The notes under the pieces were generated by a model. The model was not told where the DNA came from. It ran no database searches and saw only the letters and a program-made list of their open reading frames with translations. DNA of 64,000 nucleotides from Nesterenkonia xinjiangensis. Lineage in GTDB: Bacteria; Actinomycetota; Actinomycetes; Actinomycetales; Micrococcaceae. The translations under genes were made by a program, and so were the position numbers. Every line of letters begins with the position of its first letter. Position 1 is the stretch's first letter. The stretch covers positions 1,860,001-1,924,000 of the forward strand of contig NZ_JACCFY010000001.1 in NCBI RefSeq assembly GCF_013410745.1. The letters are read 5' to 3'. This document shows, one piece after another, positions 44,507 through 53,737 of the stretch.

Positions 44507-45890
44507 CATCTCCTCCTTCCACATGCGGCAGCTCCGCGGTCAGCACCCACTGATCCCCGTCGCGGGCGGAGTGCAGCGTGCCGCCGGCCTGGACGACCCG
44601 CTCCTGCATGGAGATCAGTCCGGTGCCGGTGGCCAGCGCACACAGCGTGGTCGACGAGGGCGGTCTCCTGCCGCCGAGGCCCTGGGTCGGCCCCTGGCCG
44701 GGGCCCCGGTCGGGGTCCTGGTCGGCCCTCCGCAGCCCGTTGATCACCTGCAGGCGCAGATGTGTGGCCGAACGGGAGAAGTCCACCCGGGCGGTGCCAT
44801 CCCCATGGGTGGCGGCGTTGGTCAGCGCCTCCTGCAGGACTCGGGCCACCACGCCGCACACGGAGCGGCCCGTCGCCTCCCCGGATTCAGCGCCCGCCCG
44901 CGGGGCGTGACCGCTCACCTCCAGACTCAGGCCGTGGCGTGCCGCCGAGGCCAGCACCTCCTCCACCGAGGGCGGCACCAGCAGCTCCTCGGCCGGGCCA
45001 CCTGCTCCGCCGCGCTCGCCCCACGGGGCGGCGCCGTCGTCGGCGGCTCCTTCCTGTCCGCGCAGCAGGCTCACCATGGCGCGCAGGTCCTCCAGTGCGG
45101 TGACGCTGGTGCGGCGCACCTCCTCCAGGGTCCGGCGGTCGCGGGGCGAATCCGGGGCGGCCGTCAGCGCTGCTCCGGAATGCAGGGCGATCGCCGAGAC
45201 GTGGGAGGAGATCACGTCATGGAGCTCCCGGGCCATCCGTTGGCGTTCGGCCGTCACCGCGCGACGCCGGTCCAGCTCGTGGAGGCGCACCAGGACCGCG
45301 TGCCGCTCAGCGTCCAGGCGGTCACGCTCCACGTCCATCGGGCCCAGCGGGTAGCCGCGGCGGACCTCCACGGACCACCAGAGCGGCAGCAGCAGGACGC
45401 TGCCGAGCAGCAGCACCACGGAGATCACGTTCCGGAGGTCCGCCTCGAGGAGCAGCAGCGCGGCCGCGGCGGTGACCACCACGGCGGTGAAGACACCGGT
45501 CAGCCAGGCCAGGATGTGCCGGTCTCCGCGCAGCCCCAAGTAGTAGATCAGATCCATCAGGCAGAACCAGATGCCGGCGCTGCCGCCGATGGCCAGATCC
45601 GCCGTCACGCAGGCTCCACCGATGAGCAGAGCGGTCAGCGGGCGGGTGCGCTTGACCAGCATCGCGACGGCGATCACCGCCAGGGGGATCAGATGCCACC
45701 AGCCGGGCGGGGTCAGGCCCAGCGCGCCGAGCCAGGGGGTGGGCAGCAGGTCGGTCCACTGCGCGACCAGCAGCACCAGCGCGATCAGCAGCGTCATCCA
45801 GGTCTGCAGGTGCTCTCGCCCCACCAGCAGGTTCTGCAGCGTCTCCCGCCGCGGGCGACGCGGCGGCACGGTGCCAGAAGCGTGGTCCAT
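44493..45890 (-). CDS. NarL-type sensor histidine kinase
   Basis: A 465-residue membrane kinase with about six membrane segments at the N-terminus and no large extracellular domain, then a HisKA_3 dimerisation domain with the phosphorylated His in ARELHDVISSHVSAIALHSG. A weakly conserved HATPase_c domain follows (EALTNAATHGDGTARV; GTGLISMQERV). Such intramembrane-sensing kinases often respond to membrane stress. The signal is unknown. It is divergent from the GAP-family membrane protein. Confidence 0.9.
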   Translation of the reverse strand: MDHASGTVPPRRPRRETLQNLLVGREHLQTWMTLLIALVLLVAQWTDLLPTPWLGALGLTPPGWWHLIPLAVIAVAMLVKRTRPLTALLIGGACVTADLAIGGSAGIWFCLMDLIYYLGLRGDRHILAWLTGVFTAVVVTAAAALLLLEADLRNVISVVLLLGSVLLLPLWWSVEVRRGYPLGPMDVERDRLDAERHAVLVRLHELDRRRAVTAERQRMARELHDVISSHVSAIALHSGAALTAAPDSPRDRRTLEEVRRTSVTALEDLRAMVSLLRGQEGAADDGAAPWGERGGAGGPAEELLVPPSVEEVLASAARHGLSLEVSGHAPRAGAESGEATGRSVCGVVARVLQEALTNAATHGDGTARVDFSRSATHLRLQVINGLRRADQDPDRGPGQGPTQGLGGRRPPSSTTLCALATGTGLISMQERVVQAGGTLHSARDGDQWVLTAELPHVEGGDDGQR

Positions 45891-46010
45891 GATGACATCC
45901 CACCACAGCCCGACGCGGCCTGCCTCCCCCCGACGAGGGAGACGGCGGGGCCGCACTGCGGGCCAAGATCAGACTTTCGCCCGATGCGGGGAGCCCGGCC
46001 GGAGGGCAGG

Positions 46011-46955
46011 ATGCGGAGCATGACGATCACGATGACCCTGGCCACGGGGGTGCAGTCCGTGGATCAGCTCACCGCAGGGTTGGAGGCCGGTGGGCCCGGG
46101 GCGCTGTGGGGGATCCTGGCGGTGCTCGCGCTGATCGACTCCACCACGTTCGGGACCCTGCTGATCCCAGTCTGGCTGCTCATGGCCCCCGGGCGGCTGC
46201 GTGGTGGCCGGGTGCTGGCCTATCTGGGCACGGTCGCCGCCGGCTACGCGGCCATCGGGCTGGTGCTGCTGGCCAGTCTGACGTTCTTCGGCGAAGGGCT
46301 CGTGGACTGGTTCGCCGAGGTGCGGGACACCCGGGCGTTCCTCCTCGGGCAGGCGCTGCTCGGCGCAGGACTGCTGGCCTACAGCTTCCATCTCGACCCG
46401 ATGACGAAGGCCGGGAAGGAGCGGAAGGCGCGTCGTGAGGCGCAGCGCGGCTCCACGGGGCGTGTGACTCGGTGGAGGGCTCGGGTGCTCGGCACCGAGA
46501 CTGCAGGGCCCGGCGACAGGGGGTCGGGGGACAGGGTGGAGGCGAGTGTGCAGACCCGGGCCGCAGACGGCGGACCGGGCGCGTCCTCGGCCGGCGCGGT
46601 TCCTGGGGCGAGGACCGCGGCGCGACCGGCCGGGGTCGCGGCACTCATGGGCCTGGCGCTGCTGGCGGTGCTGCTGGAGATCGGGACCGTGCTGCCCTAT
46701 CTCGCCGGCATTGGTCTGGTCGCCGCGGCCGGGCCTGAATGGCCGGCGTCGACGGCGATGATCGGCTTCTACTGCCTGGTGATGATCCTCCCCGCCCTGG
46801 TGCTGCTGGCCGGGCGGGTCCTGGCGCGCCGGGCTGTGCAGCGGCCGCTGGAGCGGCTGGATGCGTGGCTGAGCCGTCACGCCGCCGGGATGGTCTCCTG
46901 GGTCGTGGGGATCGCCGGAGTGCTGCTGCTCCTCAACGCGCTCAACGCCCTCTGA
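46011..46955 (+). CDS. GAP-family (Sap-like) integral membrane protein
   Basis: A 314-residue membrane protein with six helices arranged in two halves around a hydrophilic loop (about residues 130-210). The first half has LALIDSTTFGTLLIPVWLLMAPGR, the Asp-containing signature of this family. Members (for example mycobacterial Gap/Sap) assist glycolipid or sulfolipid export. ATG 46011 is preceded by GGAGG at 5 nt; ATG 46020 is a second choice. Divergence from the two-component system suggests it may be a target. Confidence 0.8.
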   Translation: MRSMTITMTLATGVQSVDQLTAGLEAGGPGALWGILAVLALIDSTTFGTLLIPVWLLMAPGRLRGGRVLAYLGTVAAGYAAIGLVLLASLTFFGEGLVDWFAEVRDTRAFLLGQALLGAGLLAYSFHLDPMTKAGKERKARREAQRGSTGRVTRWRARVLGTETAGPGDRGSGDRVEASVQTRAADGGPGASSAGAVPGARTAARPAGVAALMGLALLAVLLEIGTVLPYLAGIGLVAAAGPEWPASTAMIGFYCLVMILPALVLLAGRVLARRAVQRPLERLDAWLSRHAAGMVSWVVGIAGVLLLLNALNAL

Positions 46956-47085
46956 TTCCTGTGATGTTCCTCACCTCGGCAGGTAAGCGCTCGCCGCGAG
47001 CTCTCCGCTCGCGAGGGCTGGACAGGCTGTCGACGCCGGTTCGAGGAGCAGGCCGATATGCGAGGGAAAGGCTGGCAGGAATCCC

Positions 47086-47493
47086 TCAGATGTCGCGCAG
47101 GGACTCCAGGAGCTCATCGGCCTGGCGGAGATTCCGCGCCAGCTTCTCCCGGCGGGCGGTCAGCTCCTCCTGGAGCGCGGCGAGACCCTCGCGTGCCGCG
47201 GCGTCCTCGGGTGAGGCGGTGACGGCGTCGATCGCCTCCAGCACGTGGGTGATCTCTTCGAGGGAGTAACCCATGGGCTTGAGGGAGCGGATCGCCAGCA
47301 GGCGCTCGCAGTCGGTGACCGTGTAGACCCGGAAGCCGCCTTCGGTGCGGGTCGCCGGCAGGAGGCCGACGTCGTCGTAATGGCGGATGGTGCGATGCGA
47401 GAGCCCGGTTCTCTCGGCCAATTCTCCGATGTGCATGGTGGTCTTTTCTGTAGGGCTGGAAGCTTTTTCGTGCGGGGTGCTGTGATCATTCAT
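47086..47493 (-). CDS. MerR-family transcriptional regulator
   Basis: A 135-residue regulator with the MerR HTH (MHIGELAERTGLSHRTIRHYDDVGLLPATRTEGGFRVYT) and a dimerising coiled coil ending LLESLRDI. No metal-binding cysteines are present, so an organic ligand or protein partner is more likely. The start is either ATG 47493, used here, or ATG 47436, where the conserved domain begins. It is divergent from the SulP gene. Confidence 0.9.
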   Translation of the reverse strand: MNDHSTPHEKASSPTEKTTMHIGELAERTGLSHRTIRHYDDVGLLPATRTEGGFRVYTVTDCERLLAIRSLKPMGYSLEEITHVLEAIDAVTASPEDAAAREGLAALQEELTARREKLARNLRQADELLESLRDI

Positions 47494-47683
47494 CGGATGT
47501 CGTCTCCGTCCGTCTTCCGGCCCAACCCTCACGTGGCGTCAGGGTAGTGTCGTGTGTGGCCCCCGCGGTGGTGGGCCATGATTCGGTGCGCCCGCGCGTC
47601 AGCGGTGCGCCCTCATCGTGCTCCGGCAGGCGGATCACTCCGCTGCGGACTCACTCGCAGATCACCACGTGAAGGGACTTTCG

Positions 47684-49207
47684 GTGACTCAGTCTATGTC
47701 TCACACCGCCGGCTCGCTCTCCCCGGAGGAGCGCCAGTCGGTCTGGCGGACGCTGCGCTCGCCGCGGCTGCTCAAGACCGAGGTGCTCGCCGGGCTCGTC
47801 GTCGCCCTGGCGCTCATCCCGGAGGCCATCGCCTTCTCCATCATCGCCGGGGTGGACCCGCGCGTCGGACTCTTCGCCTCCTTCACCATGGCAGTGACCA
47901 TCGCCTTCCTGGGCGGACGCCCGGCCATGATCTCCGCGGCCACGGGGGCCGTCGCGCTGGTGATCGCCCCGGTGGTGGCCGAGCACGGCATGGAGTACTT
48001 CATCGCCACCGTCATCCTCGCCGGCGTCCTGCAGGTGGGACTCTCGCTGGTCGGCGTCGCCAAGCTCATGCGGTTCATCCCCCGGTCGGTGATGATCGGC
48101 TTCGTGAATGCGCTGGCGATCCTCATCTTCAGCTCCCAGGTCCCCGAGCTGCTGGGGGTGCCCTGGCTGGTCTACCCGCTGACGATCCTCGGCCTGCTCA
48201 TCGTCTTCGGGCTGCCGAAGGTCACCACCGTGGTGCCGGCCCCGCTGGTGGCCATCGTCGTGCTGACCGTCCTGGCGGTCGCGTTCTCCTGGAACGTGCC
48301 GACCGTCGGAGACAAGGGAGACCTCCCGGACAGCCTGCCGCAGCTGTTCATCCCGGATGTGCCCCTCACCGTCGAGACCCTGCAGATCATCTTCCCCTTC
48401 GCGCTGGCGATGGCCTTCGTGGGGCTGCTGGAGTCGCTGATGACCGCCAAGCTGGTGGATGACATCACGGACACCCACTCGGACAAGACCCGCGAGGGCT
48501 GGGGTCAGGGTGTGGCCAACTTGGTGAGCGGGTTCTTCGGCGGCATGGGCGGCTGCGCGATGATCGGCCAGACCATGATCAACGTGAAGGCCTCCCAGGC
48601 GCGCACCCGGATCTCCACGTTCCTGGCCGGCGTCTTCCTGCTGATCCTGGTCGTGGCCCTGGGCGACGTCGTCGCGACCATCCCGATGGCCGCGCTGGTG
48701 GCAGTGATGATCTTCGTGTCCTGGGCGACCTTCGACTGGCACAGCATCCGCCCCTCCACGCTGAAGGCCATGCCGAAGTCCGAGACCACCGTGATGCTGG
48801 TGACCGTGGTGATCACCGTGTGGACCCACAACCTCGCCCTGGGCGTGGGTGCCGGCGTGCTGATGGCCATGGTGCTCTTCGCCCGCCGGGTGGCGCACTT
48901 CGTCACGGTGCACCGCCATGTGGACGGCGAGGGCGAGGACGCGGTGGCCACCTACGTGGTGGACGGCGAGCTCTTCTTCGCCTCCTCCAACGACCTCTAC
49001 TACCAGTTCTCCTATGTGGAGGACCCCGTGCGGGTACGGATCGACATGAGCCAGTCCCACCTGTGGGACGCCTCCACGATCGCCGCCCTGGACTCGGTGA
49101 CCGCGAAGTACGAGCAGTACGGCAAGACGGTGGAGGTCTTCGGGCTCAACGACGCGTCCGCCGCGATGCGTGAGCGCCTGGCAGGGAAGCTGGAGTCGGA
49201 GGGATAG
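47684..49207 (+). CDS. SulP-family anion transporter with STAS domain
   Basis: A 507-residue SLC26/SulP transporter (sulfate, bicarbonate or other anions). The first helices contain LVVALALIPEAIAFSIIAGVDPRVGLFAS. The helix pair around LLESLMTAKLVDDITDTHSDKTREGWGQG and GGMGGCAMIGQT is a strong family marker. A C-terminal STAS domain follows (about 400-507). GTG 47684 follows AAGGGA. Divergence from MerR suggests that MerR may regulate it. Confidence 0.92.
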   Translation: MTQSMSHTAGSLSPEERQSVWRTLRSPRLLKTEVLAGLVVALALIPEAIAFSIIAGVDPRVGLFASFTMAVTIAFLGGRPAMISAATGAVALVIAPVVAEHGMEYFIATVILAGVLQVGLSLVGVAKLMRFIPRSVMIGFVNALAILIFSSQVPELLGVPWLVYPLTILGLLIVFGLPKVTTVVPAPLVAIVVLTVLAVAFSWNVPTVGDKGDLPDSLPQLFIPDVPLTVETLQIIFPFALAMAFVGLLESLMTAKLVDDITDTHSDKTREGWGQGVANLVSGFFGGMGGCAMIGQTMINVKASQARTRISTFLAGVFLLILVVALGDVVATIPMAALVAVMIFVSWATFDWHSIRPSTLKAMPKSETTVMLVTVVITVWTHNLALGVGAGVLMAMVLFARRVAHFVTVHRHVDGEGEDAVATYVVDGELFFASSNDLYYQFSYVEDPVRVRIDMSQSHLWDASTIAALDSVTAKYEQYGKTVEVFGLNDASAAMRERLAGKLESEG

Positions 49208-49224
49208 GACCTGCTGCGTCGAAA

Positions 49225-49279
49225 GGTCGATTCGAAGGGATCTCGGGGCGTAGAGAGCGCCAAAATCGCTCCGAATTGA
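49225..49279. repeat. 55 bp palindromic element, upstream copy
   Basis: Terminal arms GTCGATTCGAAGGGAT and ATCGCTCCGAATTGAC pair at 13 of 16 positions around a centre with GAGAGCGCC. The same 55 bp element lies on the other side of the DUF559 gene in the same orientation, and GATGGATG-like sequence follows both. Confidence 0.9.
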
Positions 49280-49342
49280 CCGATGGATGCAAACCTGTGG
49301 AGAACGACAGCGGAGCGACGCTGATCTGGGCACACTGACGGG

Positions 49343-50278
49343 GTGGCATCCATCCCTCGTGAACTCCGCAGCCGGGCCTTCACCACCGCGACGGCGGCCT
49401 CCTTCGGCCTGCCGCGCAGTCGTCTGCAGCATCGCGACGTCGCCCCCCTCGGCGCCGGCGTGTATGCGCACCGAGAGCTGGCGGAGCGGCTCAGCCCCGA
49501 GGCGCGGCTGCGGCTGACCGGGCAGGCGCTGCTGCAGGACGCGTCTCAGGCATGGCTCTCCCATACGACTGCGGCGACGCTGCAGGACCTCTGGCTCCCG
49601 GGGCATCTCGAGGGCGACCCGCAGCTGCACCTCTCCGCCCCCGGGCCGGTGCGGATGCGGCGCCGGGGCGTGCTGGGTCATCGCGTCCGCGCCCGGCCGC
49701 GGGACATCCTGCAGGGGCCGGGCATTCGGATGAGCTCCCCGGCCCGAACGTGGCTGGACCTGGCGCCGCAGTGCACCGACCGGCAGCTCGTCATGCTCGG
49801 CGATCACCTGGTCCGCCGGCCGTATCGTCGCTATGAGACGCGCGACGAGCCGCACGCCAACGTGCAGGAGCTGCGTGACCTGCTCGATGATGCGCGTGGT
49901 GTCCCGGGCCGCCGTCGAAGTCTGCGCGCCCTGGAGCAGGTCCGTGTGGGCGCTGACTCCGTCCAGGAGACGCGGCTGCGGCTGGCCATCCTGGAAGCAG
50001 GGCTTCCGGAGCCGGCCCTGCAGGTGCCGGCCGACCCCACAGACCGGTGGTCTCCGTGCGCGGACCTCGGATACCCCGAGCTGATGATCGCCATCCAGTA
50101 CGACGGCGGGGTGCACTACACGCCAGAACGGCACCGGGCCGACCAGCACCGGGACAACGCCTTCCTCTCCCGAGGCTGGGACGTCCTGCGGTTCCACGTG
50201 GAGGACCATCGTGACGACTTCCACCGCGCGGTGGAGCAGATCCGGATGGTGGTGAACCGGCGGCTGACCGGTCGGTGA
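49343..50278 (+). CDS. AbiEi-like/DUF559 endonuclease-domain protein
   Basis: A 311-residue protein. The N-terminal ~180 residues resemble the AbiEi-type winged-helix antitoxin layout (RSRAFTTATAASFGLPRSRLQHRDV...GVYAH...SPARTWLDLA). The C-terminal ~110 residues are a DUF559 Vsr-like nuclease domain (ETRLRLAILEAGLPEPALQV, ADLGYPELMIAIQYDGGVHY, RDNAFLSRGWDVLRF). The motif usually read VEYDG is IQYDG here, so catalytic competence is uncertain. No AbiEii toxin lies beside it. It is bracketed by two 55 bp palindromes. The start is GTG 49343. Confidence 0.85.
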   Translation: MASIPRELRSRAFTTATAASFGLPRSRLQHRDVAPLGAGVYAHRELAERLSPEARLRLTGQALLQDASQAWLSHTTAATLQDLWLPGHLEGDPQLHLSAPGPVRMRRRGVLGHRVRARPRDILQGPGIRMSSPARTWLDLAPQCTDRQLVMLGDHLVRRPYRRYETRDEPHANVQELRDLLDDARGVPGRRRSLRALEQVRVGADSVQETRLRLAILEAGLPEPALQVPADPTDRWSPCADLGYPELMIAIQYDGGVHYTPERHRADQHRDNAFLSRGWDVLRFHVEDHRDDFHRAVEQIRMVVNRRLTGR

Positions 50279-50300
50279 GCGGGGATGCGGCCATCTGGAG

Positions 50301-50355
50301 GTCGATTCGAAGCGATGTCGGGGGCTGTCGAGCGCCGAAATCGCTTCGAATCGAC
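50301..50355. repeat. 55 bp palindromic element, downstream copy
   Basis: Arms GTCGATTCGAAGCGAT and ATCGCTTCGAATCGAC are perfect 16 bp reverse complements with centre GTCGGGGGCTGTCGAGCGCCGAA. It begins 22 bp after the DUF559 stop and has the same length and orientation as the upstream copy. Confidence 0.92.
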
Positions 50356-50393
50356 CAATGGATGAGTGCGGGGCAGGGCGAGCTGCGCGCAGG

Positions 50394-51668
50394 TCAGCCG
50401 CGGGCAGCCCGTCCCATCCGCTCCACTGCCTCTGTCAGGATCGCCTGCGAGGTGGCCATGTTCAGGCGCGCGTGACCCTCGCCACCGTCGCCGAACGCGG
50501 CCCCGCCGGTCAGCGCGACGCCGGCGTGGGTGAGCATGAACTGCGCGGGTCCGGAGAGCGGCGTCTCCTCCCCGGGGCGGGGGACGTCCTCGGCAAGGCC
50601 AGGCAGCCCGGTCCCCCGGAAGTTCAGCCATGCCAGGTAGGTGCCCTGTGGGGCGGTCCAGCGCACCTGGGGCAGGTGCTCGTCCAGCAGTCTGCCGAGC
50701 AGCTCGCGATTCGCCCGCAGACCTTCCAGCAGTGCATCCAGCCATGGTTCGCCTGCCTCGAACGCGGCGGTGTGCGCGAGCACGCCCACGTGGCTGGGCC
50801 CGTGCGCGACGATCCTGGGAAGTCTGCGGAGATCCTCGACGGCGTCCTCCCCGGCGATCATCACCGCAGCCTTCAGACCGGCCAGGTTCCAGCCCTTCGA
50901 GGCGGACATCAGGCTGATCCCGCGTGGATCCACGGTCAGGTACGGGGTGAAGGTGGCGCTCCCGGTATGGGAGCCGCCGTCGTGCGTCGGATCGGCGGGG
51001 CCCAGCACCAGCGGGGCGTGGATCTCATCGGCGATCACCCGCACTCCGTGCCGGTCTGAGAGCACGGCGAGCTGCTCCAGCTCGGTGCGGGTGTGCACCG
51101 CCCCGGTCGGGTTGTGCGGATTCGCCAGCAGGAACGCCGGGGTGCGTGAGCTCCGCGAGACCGAGGCGAAGGTCTCCTCCAGTGCTGCGAGGTCCAACCG
51201 TCCGGACGGCGCCAAAGGCACCTGCACCACGCGGCGTCCCGCGTTGCTCGGGTACTGGAAGAACGGGGGATAGACCGGGGAGGCGACGACGACGGGGTCG
51301 TCGGGCTCGGTGACCAGTTTCAGCGCTTCGGTGGCTCCGCGCATCACATCCGGGGCCGTGCTGGTGTGCGCGACGTCGACCGTCCAGCCCCAGCGTTGTT
51401 CCGCGAAGCCGGCCAGCGCCTCCGCGTAGGCGCGCCCGGAGGGGTATCCCGTGTCTCCACGGGCGATGGCTCCGTGCAGGGCCTCTGCGATCGGCTCGGC
51501 GAGCGGGACGTCCATCTCGGCGACCCAGAGGGGGAGGACCTCGTCGCCGAAAGCTCGCCATTTGGCGCTGCGCCGGCCGCGCAGGGCTTCCAGGCTGAGC
51601 TGCTCCAGGGGGTTGGAGGTGGAGGGGGCGGGGTCCGTCGAGGGCGGGGTGTCCGTGCTGTCGACCAT
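50394..51668 (-). CDS. PLP-dependent C-S lyase/aminotransferase, MalY/PatB type
   Basis: A 424-residue fold-type I PLP enzyme, probably a cystathionine beta-lyase. The family N-terminus SLEALRGRRSAKWRAFGDEVLPLWVAEMDVP is clear, followed by NPHNPTGAV, VIADEIHAPLVL and the PLP lysine in SASKGWNLAGLKAA. It is convergent with the DUF559 unit and divergent from the methyltransferase gene. Confidence 0.93.
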   Translation of the reverse strand: MVDSTDTPPSTDPAPSTSNPLEQLSLEALRGRRSAKWRAFGDEVLPLWVAEMDVPLAEPIAEALHGAIARGDTGYPSGRAYAEALAGFAEQRWGWTVDVAHTSTAPDVMRGATEALKLVTEPDDPVVVASPVYPPFFQYPSNAGRRVVQVPLAPSGRLDLAALEETFASVSRSSRTPAFLLANPHNPTGAVHTRTELEQLAVLSDRHGVRVIADEIHAPLVLGPADPTHDGGSHTGSATFTPYLTVDPRGISLMSASKGWNLAGLKAAVMIAGEDAVEDLRRLPRIVAHGPSHVGVLAHTAAFEAGEPWLDALLEGLRANRELLGRLLDEHLPQVRWTAPQGTYLAWLNFRGTGLPGLAEDVPRPGEETPLSGPAQFMLTHAGVALTGGAAFGDGGEGHARLNMATSQAILTEAVERMGRAARG

Positions 51669-51727
51669 GGCTCCGAGCCTACGCCTCAGCTCGGGGGCGA
51701 GGGAGGTGCTCCGGTAGCCTCGAGCGC

Positions 51728-52381
51728 ATGGAGTCAGCGCGTGGTGCCCAGCAGGACGAGACCTTTTCCCCCTCGGAGCGGGAGGTCGGCGTCGGACCCT
51801 GGACGGGACCCTGGCCCGAGGGCGACCTCTGGGACCCGGAGCTGCTGCGCGAAGGCGACCGACGCAATGTGGTGGACCGGTACCGCTACTGGCGCCATGA
51901 GGCGATCGTCGCCGATCTGGACACTCGCCGCCACGGTTTCCACGTGGCCATCGAGAACTGGCAGCACGATTTCAACATCGGCACCGTGGTGCGCACCGCC
52001 AACGCCTTCCTGGCGGCTGAGGTACACATCATCGGGCGGCGCCGCTGGAACCGGCGGGGCGCGATGGTCACCGACCGGTACCAGCACGTCCGCCACCACC
52101 CATCCGTGGAGGAGTTCACCGCCTGGGCCCATGAGGAAAGGCTGCCGGTGCTGGGAGTGGACCTCTTTCCGGAGTCAGTGCCGCTGGAGACCTACACCCT
52201 GCCGCGGGAGTGCGTGATGGTCTTCGGCCAGGAGGGGCCGGGGCTGAGTGAGGAGATGCGACAGGCCGCCGAGGCGACGCTGTCGATCGCGCAGTTCGGC
52301 TCCACCCGGTCCATCAACGCCGGCACTGCCGCTGGAATAGCGATGCACGCCTGGATCCTCCAGCACGCGCAGGTGGGGTAG
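51728..52381 (+). CDS. SpoU/TrmH-family RNA 2'-O-methyltransferase
   Basis: A 217-residue SPOUT methyltransferase. The three motifs are present: ENWQHDFNIGTVVRTANAF, VMVFGQEGPGLSEEM and IAQFGSTRSINAGTAAGIAMHAW (the knot that binds S-adenosylmethionine). The target is likely tRNA or rRNA ribose. It has no adjacent partner gene. Confidence 0.93.
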   Translation: MESARGAQQDETFSPSEREVGVGPWTGPWPEGDLWDPELLREGDRRNVVDRYRYWRHEAIVADLDTRRHGFHVAIENWQHDFNIGTVVRTANAFLAAEVHIIGRRRWNRRGAMVTDRYQHVRHHPSVEEFTAWAHEERLPVLGVDLFPESVPLETYTLPRECVMVFGQEGPGLSEEMRQAAEATLSIAQFGSTRSINAGTAAGIAMHAWILQHAQVG

Positions 52382-52509
52382 CGCGACGGCGGCGCGGCGA
52401 GGCTCGACGCCGTCACGTCCGCGGGCGGGCAGCCACGCGCGTGCCGACGTCAGCGCGGTGGCCCCCGCTAGCATGGGCAGAGCCGACGCCTTCTGACGAA
52501 AGGGTCCCT

Positions 52510-53616
52510 GTGTCCAACGCACTGCACGAGCTCCTCGCCCGTCACGTCGAGGCCGGGACGATGCCCGGAGCCGTCGGCACCTTCGGAGCACAGTATGAGC
52601 CGTTCAGCGTCGGTCTCGACGCGCCTGATGGGGCTCCTCTGGAAGTGGACGCGATCTTTCGCATCCAATCGATGACGAAGCCCATCACCGCTGTGGCGAC
52701 CCTGAGGCTCGTGCAGGAGGGTGTGATCGCGCTCGATGATGCGGTCGCGACCTGGTTGCCGGAGCTGGCCGAGCCGCGCGTGCTTCCCCATCCCGATGCC
52801 CCGCTGGAGGATGCACAGCCTGCCCGGGGGCCCATCACCGTGCGCCACCTGCTGACGAACCAGTCCGGTTACGGCATGATGACCACCGATTCGCCCCTGA
52901 AGCAGGCGATGATCGAGGCGGGGGTCGAAGCGGGCTCCGAGCCGGTCGCTCTCAGTGCTCAGGAGTGGCTCGACGCACTGGCATCTCTGCCGCTGGCCTT
53001 CGACCCCGGCGACGGGTGGCGCTACCATCACTCCTTCGGTCTGCTGGGCATCCTGCTGGGCCGCCTCGGGCACGGCAGCACCTATGACGTGCTCGCTGAG
53101 ACGGTGTTCACGCCGGCAGGTATGACGGACACCGAATTCACGGTGCCGCGCGATCAGGCGCATCGTCTGCCGGCCGTGTTCCAGCGCGGTGCTGAGGGCT
53201 TCGAGCAGTGCGAGCCAGCCGGTGCGGGCTTCTACGTCGCCCCGACGCCGTTCGACGTCAGCCACTCCGAGCTGGTCTCGACGCTTGCGGACTATCACGC
53301 GTTCCTCAGCGCACTGCGGGATGGTCGATTGATCAGCCCTGACTTCAGAGATGAGCTCTGTCGCGACCAGGTCCATCCGGCGGCGAAAGCCCCGGACAGC
53401 TTCTTCCCCGGATTCTGGGACAGTGCGGGGTGGGGCTATGGCGTATCCGTGGTGACACACGGTCCACATCGTGGCCGGTTCGGCTGGTCCGGCGGACTCG
53501 GCACCGATTCCTTCGTGGAGCCCGATGGCAGGATCTGTGTGGTGATGACGCAGGTGGCGATGGACGAACGGGTGTTCGCGCTGCTCGCTGAGCTGCGGGA
53601 GCTCGGCGGGGCGTAG
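52510..53616 (+). CDS. beta-lactamase-family serine hydrolase (class C/EstB-like)
   Basis: A 368-residue protein with the SxxK nucleophile motif in RIQSMTKPITAVATL, the Tyr of the second motif in GWRYHHSFGLLG, and a C-terminal RFGWSGGLGTD in place of KTG. Such enzymes are esterases or peptidases rather than true beta-lactamases. No signal peptide is seen, so it is probably cytoplasmic. GTG 52510 is the likely start, giving VSNALHELLARHVE. Confidence 0.9.
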   Translation: MSNALHELLARHVEAGTMPGAVGTFGAQYEPFSVGLDAPDGAPLEVDAIFRIQSMTKPITAVATLRLVQEGVIALDDAVATWLPELAEPRVLPHPDAPLEDAQPARGPITVRHLLTNQSGYGMMTTDSPLKQAMIEAGVEAGSEPVALSAQEWLDALASLPLAFDPGDGWRYHHSFGLLGILLGRLGHGSTYDVLAETVFTPAGMTDTEFTVPRDQAHRLPAVFQRGAEGFEQCEPAGAGFYVAPTPFDVSHSELVSTLADYHAFLSALRDGRLISPDFRDELCRDQVHPAAKAPDSFFPGFWDSAGWGYGVSVVTHGPHRGRFGWSGGLGTDSFVEPDGRICVVMTQVAMDERVFALLAELRELGGA

Positions 53617-53737
53617 CACCTGATCCGGTGCAGGTCTGTCATGACGAGAGTCCTGACGACGCAACCAGCAGTCATACTTCCCAGGAACCTGACCTATGTG
53701 ATGTCATGGCATTGATCACGTCGACGGGGAGGCGCTG

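Noticed and set aside
43935-46010. First ~690 codons of a 1006-codon plus-strand open frame
   Set aside because: It runs antisense through the response regulator and histidine kinase, which have clear domains. Only the end of the frame (46011-46955) is a real gene, the GAP-family protein.
47651-50224. 857-codon minus-strand open frame
   Set aside because: It is antisense to SulP and DUF559, His/Gly/Arg-rich with no domain pattern, and crosses intergenic repeats; a GC-driven shadow.
49343-50278. Type IV AbiE toxin-antitoxin system
   Set aside because: Only an AbiEi-like protein is present; neither neighbour is an AbiEii nucleotidyltransferase toxin.
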